Shown piece by piece: positions 50,746 through 61,633 of a stretch of DNA of 64,000 nucleotides (within the stretch, counting starts at the first letter, position 1; each line of letters begins with the position of its first letter). Location of the stretch: the NCBI GenBank assembly GCA_036897485.1, contig JAYMTF010000046.1, positions 1 to 64,000 on the forward strand, written 5' to 3'. The position numbers and the translations under genes are program-made. The notes beneath the pieces were generated by a model. The model saw nothing but the letters and a program-made list of their open reading frames with translations. It made no database searches and was not told the origin of the DNA. The DNA is from Pelargonium nanum (Eukaryota; Streptophyta; Magnoliopsida; Geraniales; Geraniaceae).

Positions 50746-52477
50746 CTAAGACAGAGGCTTAGAATGTTTCTCTAACCACCCATCTTGGTTTATGAAAGTT
50801 GCAACATTTGTAAGCATATTCCACTCTTTTCGAGTCAACTTCTTTTCCCATTTCACCCTCTTAGACATATCCGCCCCTACGCCTCTGTAACCATCTTCAG
50901 AATAAGTTACCGTTCCTCTGCACGAATTGAAGGTAAACAACTTAAATTTCATCTCATCATAGGGAAAACAAATTAGAAACCGACAAAAAATCTTACTCAT
51001 TCCCGGTAAATTCCCACAAGTCCCATCCCTTTGGGATAACAACATTTTACATTTTTGTCCCATGAAACAAAACTCTTGAATATTGACCATAGGGTCTTCC
51101 AAGATATGCAGAGCCAGTCCCTCCAACTGATCCGGAGATGAACACAAAACCACTTGTGTCATTTATGCTTTTTCGACCTTGTGCTGTAATGAAACTCCCC
51201 AAACCACCTGGAGCTAATCCAACTAAGTTTATTTGACAATACTTGCGCCCAAAAATAATAATAAACCAATAAGTTTTATTTTGTTGCGGCTTAATTGTTT
51301 CAATTGAAGCCCAATTGGTAGGACTGATCGGTCCGGACCAAACCTGTACCAAATGGATTTGGGACCGGTCTAGTTGATGCTGTGACTTGATAACATTTCA
51401 ATCCGAAATTTTAAAATGAGTGGTCCTACATCACATTACTTTTGATTCTTCATTCTAACCTTATAAATGGATTGCCTGTCACCCCAAATAAAATCTACTG
51501 CACCTTCTATGAAGCAAGACTCGAAATAGTGTCGACCTTGTGAGTCTGTCAACGTGTCTTGCAAACCACTAAAGGTACAATGATAGAAAGAAGCTTTATC
51601 TGCTCCTATTAGAGCTGCTGGCGCCCATGTAATTGGTCTATCCTTCCCTCGGAGTATCAGTTTGTAGTGTGTATTCTGCGACGACAATAACAACAATCGT
51701 TAACTAAAAATGATTAAAAAAAACGACTGAAACGATTGGACATCAGACCGGTCCAACCGACTCTTTAACATTGAGATTAAAGTTGTCAATTAACAAGGTC
51801 AAGTATATCCCAAACAAAGTGGCAAAAACATTACCTTGAATGCAAGGTTCCTAGCCACAAAATTTTCAGCTTCCACAGTAAAAGTAGAGCTCTCAATAGA
51901 ATTTTCAGCTTCTCCCCACTGAATGATAGTGTTGTCTCTACTCTCTCCCTCAACAGCTATGAACTGCTTGTCCCTAGGGATCTTCACCTTTTCACTAACC
52001 ATGAAAAAATTGCACCATCAACACTTAATTAACCTAAAAAAAACGATTTTTTTTCCCATATAAAGTCGTACATCTGTTTTCTTACGTGAAGCATTCTGAT
52101 TGTTCGTTGGGTTAAAAAGTAACATGAATGTATTACATGAAAATGATAACCAGATGGTAGATCGAGGCGTTACCTCAACTACATGAGAAAACACGTGCAC
52201 AACCTCACATGTACTAAACTTGACAGATAAATTGAAGATCGAGAAATATAAACTTACTTATAAACACCGGCTTTCACATTGATTTGTATCCAATCCTTGT
52301 TGTTTGGTGGCACAAAATCAATAACTTGCTGCACAGTGATGAAATCACCATGTCCTGATTGATCAACAGTGATGGTTCTTGAAACTAGAGAATGTGAGAT
52401 AGGTCTTGATTGAGAGAAGCCAAAGAAAAGAAGAACAAGAAGAGAAGCAAAACTAGAAGGAAATCAGTGAAATGCAT
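50746..52477 (-). pseudogene. Pectin methylesterase pseudogene (PME copy A)
   Basis: The five-exon plan of the neighbouring PMEs is kept: the N-terminus begins MHFTDFLLVLLLFL at 52,477, then EKVKIPRDKQFIAVEGESRD, the WAPAALIGADKASFY/GLQDTLTDSQGRHYFESC exon, the ITAQGRKSINDTSG exon, and the last exon ending LEKHSKPLS. Two lesions are visible. A 5-bp gain in the signal-peptide codons, relative to copy B, shifts the frame before the conserved FSQSRPISHS. In exon 4 the codon after HGTKM is TAA where copies B, C and E have TCA, so the protein would stop before VVIPKGWD. The acceptor of exon 4 is also changed (CAAG for CAGG), though an AG remains. Its promoter motif is pushed about 400 bp from the ATG by an LTR-type fragment. 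Copy B is its closest relative by intron 2 sequence. Confidence 0.85.
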
Positions 52478-52492
52478 GTTGTTGAAGTTAAT

Positions 52493-52866
52493 GATTGGAC
52501 TGATTTTGATGGGTTTGGATCTGAGTTCGCCGGTACTGTTGGCAGCGCGTGACGGCGCGTACGGCGGCAGAACTGACGGATATTTAATGGGTTTTATACG
52601 TAGTGAGAAGTCGAACACGGTGGTCCGACTGTATTTTCGTATCGGAGCTCCGCCAGGAAATTAAGAGAGAATGGCTAAGATGAGCTTTGATTTTGGCTCT
52701 TGGGGTTTTCAAAATGAGTGTTAATAAAAAAATAGCAACTGGGCTATTTTTGGTTTAACAAGAAGGAGAGCTCTAAGCTCAGATACCAAGTTGAAACTAA
52801 TGGAGGAAGCTCTGTGGAAGATAGATGATGTCATGAGGATGATATCATGGAGATGATGTCATTTAA
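52493..52866 (-). mobile_element. Fragment of an LTR retrotransposon between PME A and its promoter motif
   Basis: Against the 5' flank of copy B, this stretch is extra. On the minus strand it contains TTGGTATCTGAGC at about 52,778-52,790, close to the primer-binding site complementary to initiator Met tRNA used by many plant LTR elements. About 70 bp of possible LTR end precede it and about 280 bp of internal sequence follow, partly GC-rich. No coding domain is recognisable. It is a broken fossil. Confidence 0.5.
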
Positions 52867-52879
52867 TAGAATTGATCAT

Positions 52880-52895
52880 GAACATTGGTGTATTT
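52880..52895 (-). promoter_or_regulatory. PME promoter motif, copy A
   Basis: The minus strand reads AAATACACCAATGTTC, identical to the copy B motif and nearly so to those of C and D. Here it lies about 400 bp from the start codon instead of 35-90. Confidence 0.5.
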
Positions 52896-52969
52896 GCAAG
52901 ACTTATATTAGTTTTGCTCAAAATTATATAGTTTAATACACATAGTTTTAATTAGTATTGAAAGAAAGC

Positions 52970-53068
52970 CATGGCCAAGCACCTTAGGGTGTTTTGAGCA
53001 AGGATCGAACGCAAGCGTTTTTCCTATTCACGCAGTTTGTGTTGCAAACTGCGCCACTATCCTTAGGT
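52970..53068 (-). mobile_element. tRNA-derived SINE-like element
   Basis: On the minus strand TAGTGGCGCAGTTTGC (A-box-like) is followed about 40 bp later by GCGTTCGATCC (B-box-like), then a short non-coding tail CTTGCTCAAAACACCCTAAG. Spacing and words suit a plant tRNA-derived SINE head. It does not fold as a tRNA. Confidence 0.5.
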
Positions 53069-53378
53069 TATTGGTTTGTTTTTGGTACTGTGATTCATGT
53101 TTAAAGAAGTTTTCGACGTCAGTTAAAATACAAAAATTCATTAGATCATTTTTAAGTAAAATAGTTTGAAGAAAAAAATTCAAATGCAAAAGATAGGTAG
53201 CAAATTGAATCTTTCTTCTTATATTGTATAATTGTATTGAAGGAACTTTCTTCGTCCCATTCAATAGTTTCTCTTTCAGGACATAGAAACAAAAGCCAAA
53301 ACAAAGTAAGAAAACAAAATCATTAAGTATGTGGGATTAAAATTTATCCATTTCAAAGCTTAGCCAAGAAAATGAATC

Positions 53379-55110
53379 CTAAGACAGATGCTTAAGTTGT
53401 TTCTCCAACCACCCATCTTGGTTTATGAAAGTTGCAACATTTGTAAGATAATTCCACTCTTCTTGGGTCAACTTCTTTTCCCATTTCACCCTCTTGGACA
53501 TGTCCGACCCTGCGCCCGTGCAACCATCTTCTGAATAAGTTATCGGTCCTCTGCACGAATCGAAGGTAAAAAACTTTAAATTCCGTCTCATTATAGTGAA
53601 AACCGATAAGAAACTAGCGAAAAATCTTACTCATTTCCTAGAAATCTCCACGAGTCCCATCCTTCTGGGACAACAACATTTGACATTTTTGTCCCATGAA
53701 ACAACACTCTTGAGTATGGACCATAGGCTCTTCCAAGATATGCAGAGCCAGTCCCTCCCACGGATCCGTAGTTGAACACAAAACCACTTGTGTCATTTAT
53801 GCTTTTTCGACCTTGTGCTGTAATGTAACTCCACCCTCCAAGTGGCGCTAATTCAACTAAGTTTATTTGACAATCCTGCAACGGAAAAATAATAATAACA
53901 AATCGATAAGCTTCATTTTTTTCTTTGTTGCTAAATAATCTATTTTGGCTTAATAAATTGAAACCCACTTGGTAGGACCGATCGTCGGTCCGGACCAAAC
54001 CCGTACCAAATGGATTTGGCACTGTCCAGTTGATGTTCTAACGACAACATTTCGAGCCTATTATTTTTAAATGAGTGGCCTTACGTCAAATTTACTTTTG
54101 ATATTTCATTCTAACCTGATAAATGGATTGTCCGTCACCCCAAATAAAATCAATTGCGCCTTCAATGAAGCAAGACTCAAAATAGTGTCGACCTTGTGAG
54201 TCTGTCAACGTGTCTTGCAAACCACTAAAGGTGCAACGATAGAAAGAAGCTTTGTCTGCTCCTATTAGAGCTGCTGGTGCCCATGTAATTGGTCCATCAT
54301 TCCCTCGAGGTATCGGTTTGTCGTATGTATTCTGCGAAGACGATAACAACAATCGTTAATTAATAAAATGTTATATAAAAATTGACTGAACCGATTGGAC
54401 ATCAGACCGGTCCAACCGTCTCTTTAACGTTGAGATTAAAGTTGTCAATTAACAAGGTCAAGTATATCCCAAACAAAGTGGCAAAAACATTACCTTGAAT
54501 GCAAGGTTCCTAGCCACAAAATTCTCAGCTTCCACAGTAAAAGTTGTGCTCTCAATGACATCTCCAGCATCTCCCCACTGAATGATAGTGTTGTCTCTGC
54601 TCTCTCCTACAAGAGCTATGAACTGTTTGTCCCTAGTGATCTTCACCTTTTCACTAACCATGCAAAAATTGCACACAATCAACACTACACTATGTAGAAG
54701 AAAACCTATTTTCCAAAACGTAAAGTCGTGCATCTATTTTCTCATACAAACACTCCACTCCCATTGTTCATTGGATCAAAACACGTTTAAAGTCAATTGA
54801 AAATGTTTTAGTCAATGTCCTTTATACACGTGCACTACCTCACATGTACTAAGCCTCAGAGGTAAACTAAAGATCGAGAAATATAAAGCACTTACTTATA
54901 AACACCGGCTTTCACATTGATTTGTATCCAGTCATTGTTGTTTGATGGGACAGAATCAATGGCTTGTTGCACAGTTTTGAAATCACCATGTCCTGATTGA
55001 TCAACAGTGATGGTTCTTGAAAGTAGAGAATGTGAGATAGGTCTTGATTGAGAGAAGCCAAACAAGAAGAAGATGAGAACCAAAACTAGAAGGAAATCAG
55101 TGAAATGCAT
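53379..55110 (-). CDS. Secreted pectin methylesterase, type II without pro-region (PME copy B)
   Basis: Pectinesterases remove methyl groups from wall homogalacturonan. Exons 54,896-55,110, 54,494-54,653, 54,116-54,331, 53,631-53,875 and 53,379-53,550 join exactly into 335 residues. MHFTDFLLVLVLIFFLFGFS is a signal peptide; there is no PMEI-like pro-region. The catalytic domain starts ITVDQSGHGDFKTVQQAIDS. Visible motifs are GLQDTLTDSQGRHYFESC (Gln and Asp of the active site), GAIDFIWG (second Asp), ITAQGRK and YLGRAYGPYSRV (Arg present, but Tyr where most PMEs have Trp). The usual QAVAL Gln is replaced by Ala in WAPAALIGADK, as in Arabidopsis PME29-type proteins, which this resembles most. 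The gene is intact. Confidence 0.93.
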
Positions 55111-55184
55111 TGTGTTGAAGTTATTGTGGAAGAGTGTGCTATAGATGCAGAGAATTGATCATACACAATGAAGAGAGAGCCATG

Positions 55185-55200
55185 AACATTGGTGTATTTG
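55185..55200 (-). promoter_or_regulatory. PME promoter motif, copy B
   Basis: The minus strand reads AAATACACCAATGTTC, 75-90 bp upstream of the start codon. It combines a TATA-like AAATAC with CCAAT and is kept in copies A to D. Confidence 0.5.
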
Positions 55201-55623
55201 TAAGACAATTAATATGTGATGATATTGATTGTGGTGTAGTTAATGTGGAATTAATTGTTTTTGGAACTTTTGCTGATTTATTTGTCATATATTATAAATT
55301 AACATTAATTGCCATAGTAATTTATGTCAAATACTTCATTTCTCATATGTTAATTACTAAAATAAATATATAGAAATATCATATCAAAAAAATATTAATA
55401 CGAAATAATCAATTTCCTTCCATAGTTTTTTGGTTTGTTTTTGGTATTGTTAAGTCTTATTTAAAGAAGTTTCTTCATTCCCTTCAAGGCTTCAATAATT
55501 TTTTGGTTTAGTACATAGGAACAAAAGCCAAAAAAAAAAAAAAAACAACAACAACGTTAACGAAAACTATGTGGTGTTAAAGCATATTAATCCGAACTTA
55601 TGTGTATCCGAAACTTTATGATA

Positions 55624-57465
55624 CTAAAACAGAGGTTTAGGTTGTCTCTCCAACCACCCGTCTTGGTTTATAAAAGTCGCAACATTTGTAAACATATTCC
55701 ACTGCTCGGGGGTCAACTTCTTTTCCCATGTCACCCTCTTGGACATGTCTGCCCCCGGTCCCGTGCAACCATCTTCTGAATAAATTATTGGCTCTCTGCA
55801 TGAATTGAAGTTAAATAACTTAGATTCAAATATATCATTGCACGAAAAGTTAAAAATTGGCAACATAAAAATCTTACTCTTTTCCCGCATATGACGACGG
55901 GTCCCATCCCGCGGGAACAACAACATTTGACATTTGTGTCCCATGATACAACACTCTTGAATATTGAAAATAGGCTCTTCCAAGAAATGCAGCGCCTGTC
56001 CCTCCGATGGATCCGGAGTTGAACACAAAACCACTTGGGTCATCTTCGCTTTTTCGAGCTTGTGCTGTAAGGTAAGTCGGACCATCTAAAACTGATCCGA
56101 GTAAGTTTATTTGACAATCCTGCACCAAAAAATTATAATAATAAGCTTAATTTTTCTCTTTGTTTCTAATTAATCGGGTCCTAACCAACACATTCAAAAC
56201 TGAAACGAACTAATCGGTTTAATTGGTTCAACTGAAATCCAACTAGCTGTCTTAAAGTTGTTTGAAATTTGGGTCAATTGGTTTGAACCAAATTCGTTCC
56301 AAATAGATTTGGCACGGTCTTCGGTCCGGTCTTTCACTTAATCACGCTATTTGGTCCGGTTCGAATAAAAAGGATTTATTTAAATTTATTAAAGTACAAA
56401 ATGTATTTAGCTTTTTTATTTATTACTTTTGGACTTTATGTACCATTCATTTAATTATTGCTCACCCAATCAACTTCCATTACTATTTCTTTTCTTAATA
56501 TGTTATTTTTCATTCTTACCTGATAAATGGATTGTCCGCCACCCCAAATAAAATCAATTGCGCCTTCAATAAAGCAAGACTCGAAATAGTGTCGACCTTT
56601 TGAGTCGGTCAATGTGTCTTGCAGACCACTAAAGGCACAACGATAGAAAGAAGCTTTGTCCGCTCCTACTAGAGCTGCCGGTGCCCATGTAATTGGTCCA
56701 TTCTTTCCTCGAGGTATCACTTTGTCGTATGTATTCTGCGACGACAATAACAATGATCATCATACAAAAAAACAATGTTTTAAAACCCAGAATGAAACGA
56801 TCTAACAATTAGAAAAAATTACCTTGAATGCAATATTTTTTGCCAGAAAATTTTCTGCATAGATGGTAAAAGTAGTGCTCTCAATGGGATTTCCATAATC
56901 TCCCCATTGAATGATAGTGTTGTCTCTACTCTCTCCCACAAGAGCTATGAATGGTCTGTCTTGAGGGACCTGGACCTTTTCACTAACCATGCAAAAAGTG
57001 TACAAAATCAACATCACATCAAAACATGTACAAATTGTGCAATCAATTGAAAAATATGAAGAAGAGAAATATCACGTAAAGCTATACACGTGTTTTCTCA
57101 TGTAAAACATCCTGATCGTTCATCAAGTTAAAAAAATGCGACGATATATGAATATGATCTCTGATCAGGCGTCACATGATCAACTACGTCAAAAAAACAT
57201 GCACAGCTTCACATATACAAACGATTAGAGATTAAGCAATGTAAATTTACTTATAAACACCAGCTTTGACATTGATTTGTATCCAATCCTTGTTGTTTGA
57301 TGGGACAGAATCAATGGCTTGCTGCACTTTGGTGAAATCACCATGTCCTGATTGATCAACAATGATGGTTCTTGAAACTAGAGAGTCTGAGATAGGTCTT
57401 GATTGAGAGAAGCCAAACAAGAAGAAGATGAGAAGCAAAACTAGAAGGGGATTAGTGAAATGCAT
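55624..57465 (-). CDS. Secreted pectin methylesterase, type II (PME copy C)
   Basis: It has the same five-exon plan as copy B: exon 1 is 57,251-57,465, exon 2 56,823-56,982, exon 3 about 56,518-56,733, exon 4 about 55,876-56,118 and exon 5 55,624 to about 55,795. The signal peptide is MHFTNPLLVLLLIFFLFGFS, and the domain then opens IIVDQSGHGDFTKVQQAIDS. Active-site motifs are GLQDTLTDSKGRHYFESC, GAIDFIWGGGQSIYQ and FLGRAYFQYSRV, again Tyr for Trp. The normally conserved ITAQGR is LTAQAR here, and copy D also has QAR. The C-terminus is LERQPKPLF where the others end in Ser. No break is seen. Intron 3 is about 0.4 kb and shares an insertion with copies A, B and D. Confidence 0.9.
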
Positions 57466-57537
57466 GTTGTTGAAGTGATTGTGAAGAGTGTGTGCTATAG
57501 ATGAAGATTTGATCACACACAATGAAGAGAAGCCAAG

Positions 57538-57555
57538 AACAATATTGGTGTATTT
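57538..57555 (-). promoter_or_regulatory. PME promoter motif, copy C
   Basis: The minus strand reads TTTAAATACACCAATATTG around this site, a better TATA match than in the other copies, 75-90 bp upstream of the start codon. Confidence 0.5.
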
Positions 57556-57559
57556 AAAG

Positions 57560-59040
57560 GCCGATCTAGCATTGGATTCATCAATATCTGAGTTGGATCT
57601 TTCATGGACCTAGTGTGGAAAAAATGGTAACAAGTTAATATGTAATGGCACTAGATATGAAGTAATTAATGTGGAAGTAAATGTTTTTGTACCTTTTGTT
57701 GGACAATTCATTGTAAGTTATGAATTTGATTTGAGTTACTATTAATACACTGCTTATAATTTTTGTGATACATAAGGTTCATTCATTTGGGATGAACTTG
57801 TAATCTAGTGAAAGTCAACTAGTTTTATATAAAAAGACTAACTAAAAAGGGATATGTGATGTTAATGATTTGGAGTATTTAGTGGAATTAAATGTTTTGG
57901 AACTATTGTTGGAAAATTTATAGTATTTTATGAACTAGCATTGGTTACTTTTTAATACACAACTTGTAATTTGTGTTAATGTGATAGATAAGGTGTAATC
58001 TATCAGATACAACTTGTAATTAATTGTATAATCAACAAAATTTCTACCTATAACACTAACGACTGAAAAAAGATGAGGGTAATAAAATTACTCCTTAAAA
58101 ATACTAGGATGTATATTTTTTGTTAGCGTGTTAAGTTGGTGGGCCTCAAGGACTTTGAGGTGAGGCAGTCATGATCGTTCCTAGGTCTTTCGGCAAGCGT
58201 CTTGAGCGTCCCCTTTCATGGGTACTTTGGGTGTGTTTCCTCAGACGAGCTTCAACTTATGAATCTTCGAGCTATATGCAACACGTCTCCTTGTCAGGTA
58301 TTTTGAGGTGGGTTATGATCGCTTGCATTGGTCCTATTGTTGACAATATGTTCTATAGAATTTTTTGTTTGCATACTGAACATTCTTAATAAAGAACAAT
58401 CTAAAAGATCGTTCAACATGTTTTATATCAGCGGCGTCAAACCATTGTAGAAGGTCTCAATGTGCTGTAGTCTAGTAGTTTTGGGTAAGGAAACCTAATG
58501 TGCACCTTTTGTACCTTATTTTATAAGACATTTGACCCACATTTTCTCTATATTTTTCTCAAATAGTTTCACATTTATTCACTTTCATTAGATTTGACGT
58601 GTTTTGTAGTATATGCATATATTTTATAATCTTATCAAACTAAACATCATTCACACCAAAGTGGAAGTCATCGGGAAATAATGTGCAAACGAGCGCTTGG
58701 AAGGCCTTGTGCGTGCAGCCTGGACGTGGAAGATATGTGAGGATGCAAGGGTGCCCCTGTGTCAATGAACACGCCCGTATCAACATTAAACTTAACTGCC
58801 GTTGACGGTATAGACCATTTTGAGTCCTAAATCGAAAGTTGAGGGACCGTTTCTGTGTTATATTGCTTATAAAGAGATATAGATCATGAACTAAATTAAG
58901 TTCAACTACAAAAATTTAGCGGCTAAATTATTACTATTCTTCTTTTATTATAGCATTAATAGAACTTTCTTCATTCACATTCAATATATTGGTTGTTTCT
59001 TCTAGCAAACATAAACAATAGCCAAAATCATTAAAATATG
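57560..59040. other. Spacer between PME C and PME D with duplicated flank and unrelated insert
   Basis: About 57,630-57,780 and 57,850-57,995 are imperfect direct repeats (GTGGAA then TTAAATGTTTT-like, TTGTTGGA, AATACAC, ACTTGTAATTT-like). They also resemble the upstream flank of copy B near 55,200-55,330. From about 58,110 to 58,880 the sequence is richer in GC and unlike the PME units, probably repeat-derived, with no recognisable protein. The last 150 bp are the 3' flank of copy D. Confidence 0.5.
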
Positions 59041-59044
59041 AATC

Positions 59045-60919
59045 CTAAGACATAGGCTTAGGTTGTTTCTCCAACCACCCATCTTGGTTTATGAAAGTTG
59101 CGACATTTGTAAGCATATTCCACTCCTCTCGGGTCAGCTTCTTCTCCCATTTCACCCTCTTGGACATAATCGCCCCCGGGCCCGTGCAACCATCTTCCGA
59201 ATAAGTTATCGGTCCCCTGTTTAAATCAAAGTTAAACAACTTAAATACCGTCTCATCGTAGACCAAGAAACAAAAATTAGACATCGGGCAAAATGTCTTA
59301 CTCTTTCCCGGGAAATCTCCACGAGTCCCATCCCTCGGGGACAATAATATTTGCCATTTTTGTCCCATGAAACAACACTCTAGAATATTGATCATAGGCC
59401 CTCCCAAGATACGCCGAGCCAGTCCCTTCTATAGATCCATAGTTGAACACAAAACCACTCGTGTCATTTATGCTTTTTCGAGCTTGTGCTGTAATGTAAG
59501 TCTTCGCACCACCCATAACCGATCCAATTAAGTTTAAATGACAATCCTGCACCAAAATAATAACAATAAACCAATAAGCTTCATTTTTCTCTTTGCCGCT
59601 AAATAATCGGGTCCGGTTTAATTGGTTCAATTGAAACCTAATTGGTAGACTTAGATTTGTTTGAAATCCAAACCGATCAGGCCAAATCCCGTACCGAATA
59701 GATTTGACACGGTTTGCAGTCTTGTCCTCTGCTTAATAATTCGGTTTAATCGGTTTGAATATTCTTTAAAAAATTTGAAATTTATTCAGTTGTGAAATTT
59801 ATTTTATTTTTTCTTCATTATTTTGGACTTTATGTACAATCCACTTAATTATTACTCACCCAATCAACTTCAATTATACCTTCTTTACTTTTCTCTTAAT
59901 AAGAAACTTTAATTTGAAATTTTATCCAGAAACGGTCTGATTCTCTCAAGCTTTTTGACAAATTGTTGTTTCACCCTTACCTGATATATAGATTGTCCGC
60001 CGCCCCAAATAAAATCAATCGCACCTTCAATGTGGCAAGACTCAAAATAGTGTCGACCTACCGAGTCTGTCAAGGTGTCTTGCAGACCACTGAAGGTGCA
60101 ACGATAGAATGAAGCTTTGTCTGCCCCAATTAGAGCGGCCGGTGCCCATGTCAACCTTATTTCTATGTTCTCCTCTCGTGATACCGAATGTTGGTATGTG
60201 TTCTGCGACAACGACAACAAATTAGTTTGACTAGTCGTTTATTGACTAACTAACATCACAACGGTAAAAATTGAATTAGATCAATCTGACTGTCATCTCA
60301 TCGAGTGATCTGTCTGACCCACAAGATGATTGAGGATTCAATCGACAAATCAATTCTATTTTGAATATAAAAAATGTACCACCACCTCATCAAATACAAC
60401 TGACATTACCTTGAAAGCAATATTCCTAGCCACAAAATTTTCACCTTCCAAAATAAAAGTAGAGCTTTCAATGGCATTTCCGGCATCTCCCCACTGAATG
60501 ATAGTGTTGTCTCTACTCTCTCCTTCAAGAGCTATGAACTGTTTGTTCCTAGGGATCTTCACCTTTTCACTAACCATGCAAAACACTATCAGAAAATGGT
60601 AGATTGAGGTGTCACCTTAGCTACATGAGAAAACACGTGCACAACTTCACATGTACGTACTAAACTTTATAGATAAATCGAAGATTCTCAAAATATAAAC
60701 TTACTTATAAACACCAGCTTTCACCTTGATTTGTACCCAGTCCTTTTTGTTTGATGGGACAGAATCAATAGCTTGTTGCACTGTGGTGAAATCACCATGT
60801 CCTGATTGATCAACAGTGATGGTTCTTGAAACCAGAGCTTGTGAGATAGGTCTTGATTGAGAGAAGCCAAACAAGAAGAAGGTGAGAAGCAAAACTAGAA
60901 GGAGATTAGTGAAATGCAT
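59045..60919 (-). CDS. Secreted pectin methylesterase, type II (PME copy D)
   Basis: Five exons: 60,919 to about 60,705 (signal peptide MHFTNLLLVLLLTFFLFGFS, then ITVDQSGHGDFTTVQQAIDS), about 60,410-60,570 (EKVKIPRNKQFIALEGESRD), about 59,982-60,200 (WAPAALIGADKASFY, GLQDTLTDSVGRHYFESC, GAIDFIWGGGQSIYQ), about 59,303-59,547 (ITAQARKSINDTSG, YLGRAYDQYSRV) and 59,045 to about 59,216 (TYSEDGCTGPGAIMSKRVKW, ending LEKQPKPMS). The exon 3 start is divergent (NTYQHSVSREENIEIRLTW in place of PRGNDGPITW). Catalytic Gln, both Asp and the Arg are present; Tyr replaces the usual Trp. No break is seen. Intron 3 shares text with copy C, suggesting the two are sisters. Confidence 0.9.
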
Positions 60920-60951
60920 GTTGTTGAAGTGATTGTGAAGAGTGTGCAAGA

Positions 60952-60965
60952 GCATTGGTGTATTT
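60952..60965 (-). promoter_or_regulatory. PME promoter motif, copy D
   Basis: The minus strand reads AAATACACCAATGC. It sits only about 35-45 bp from the start codon, because the sequence between is shorter than in copies B and C. Confidence 0.4.
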
Positions 60966-61540
60966 GAAGGCTGATAAGCAATGGATTCATCAATATCTGA
61001 GTTGGAGCATTCACGAGCTTAGTGTGGACTAATGGTAGGAAGTCAAAAAGTGATGGTATCAATTGTTGAGAAATTAATGTGTCATTAAACTGTTTTGTAA
61101 CATTTGGACACCCATTTATTTTTAATGATCCTTCTCATATATAATTTATCTCTTGTGACTATCGTTACGACGAGCACTACAAGAAAATGTTCATTTTGCG
61201 ACAAATTTTATTGTTGCAGTCACTATTTGATTTATAATCACCAGAGAGTTCTAGGGGACTCTTTGAAGCATCGTGTCTGGTGGAAAGTTTTGTGAAATTT
61301 TTAGAGCTCCATTGTTGGCAGATAAATCGATTTACGTGAAGAGAGCAGATGAGCCGTTCAGACGATGCATATGCCAATTGTCTCGAGTACTTATAATTTT
61401 TTAAGTAGCATAAGTCATAATTCATTTAAGTACTTGCATAGCTGTAATTTCTATATAAATTCTCATGTTTAACTTTGACACTATGATATCACATATTCAA
61501 AGAACTTTATTTTCTAGTACACATAAACAAAAGCCAAAAG

Positions 61541-61562
61541 CCCCCCCCCAAAAAAAAAAAAC
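61541..61562. repeat. C9 run followed by A-rich run
   Basis: A run of nine C directly followed by about 13 A lies in the 3' flank of PME E. It is length-variable sequence with no gene. Confidence 0.8.
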
Positions 61563-61633
61563 ACAATGAAACATAATGTATGTGCTGATAAAATTTATCC
61601 ATTTTTAAAGGCCAAACCTAAAAATGATGAATC

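Noticed and set aside
52410-52664. 84-codon plus-strand open frame upstream of PME A
   Set aside because: It spans PME A exon 1 antisense and the inserted LTR-type fragment, and no protein family is recognisable.
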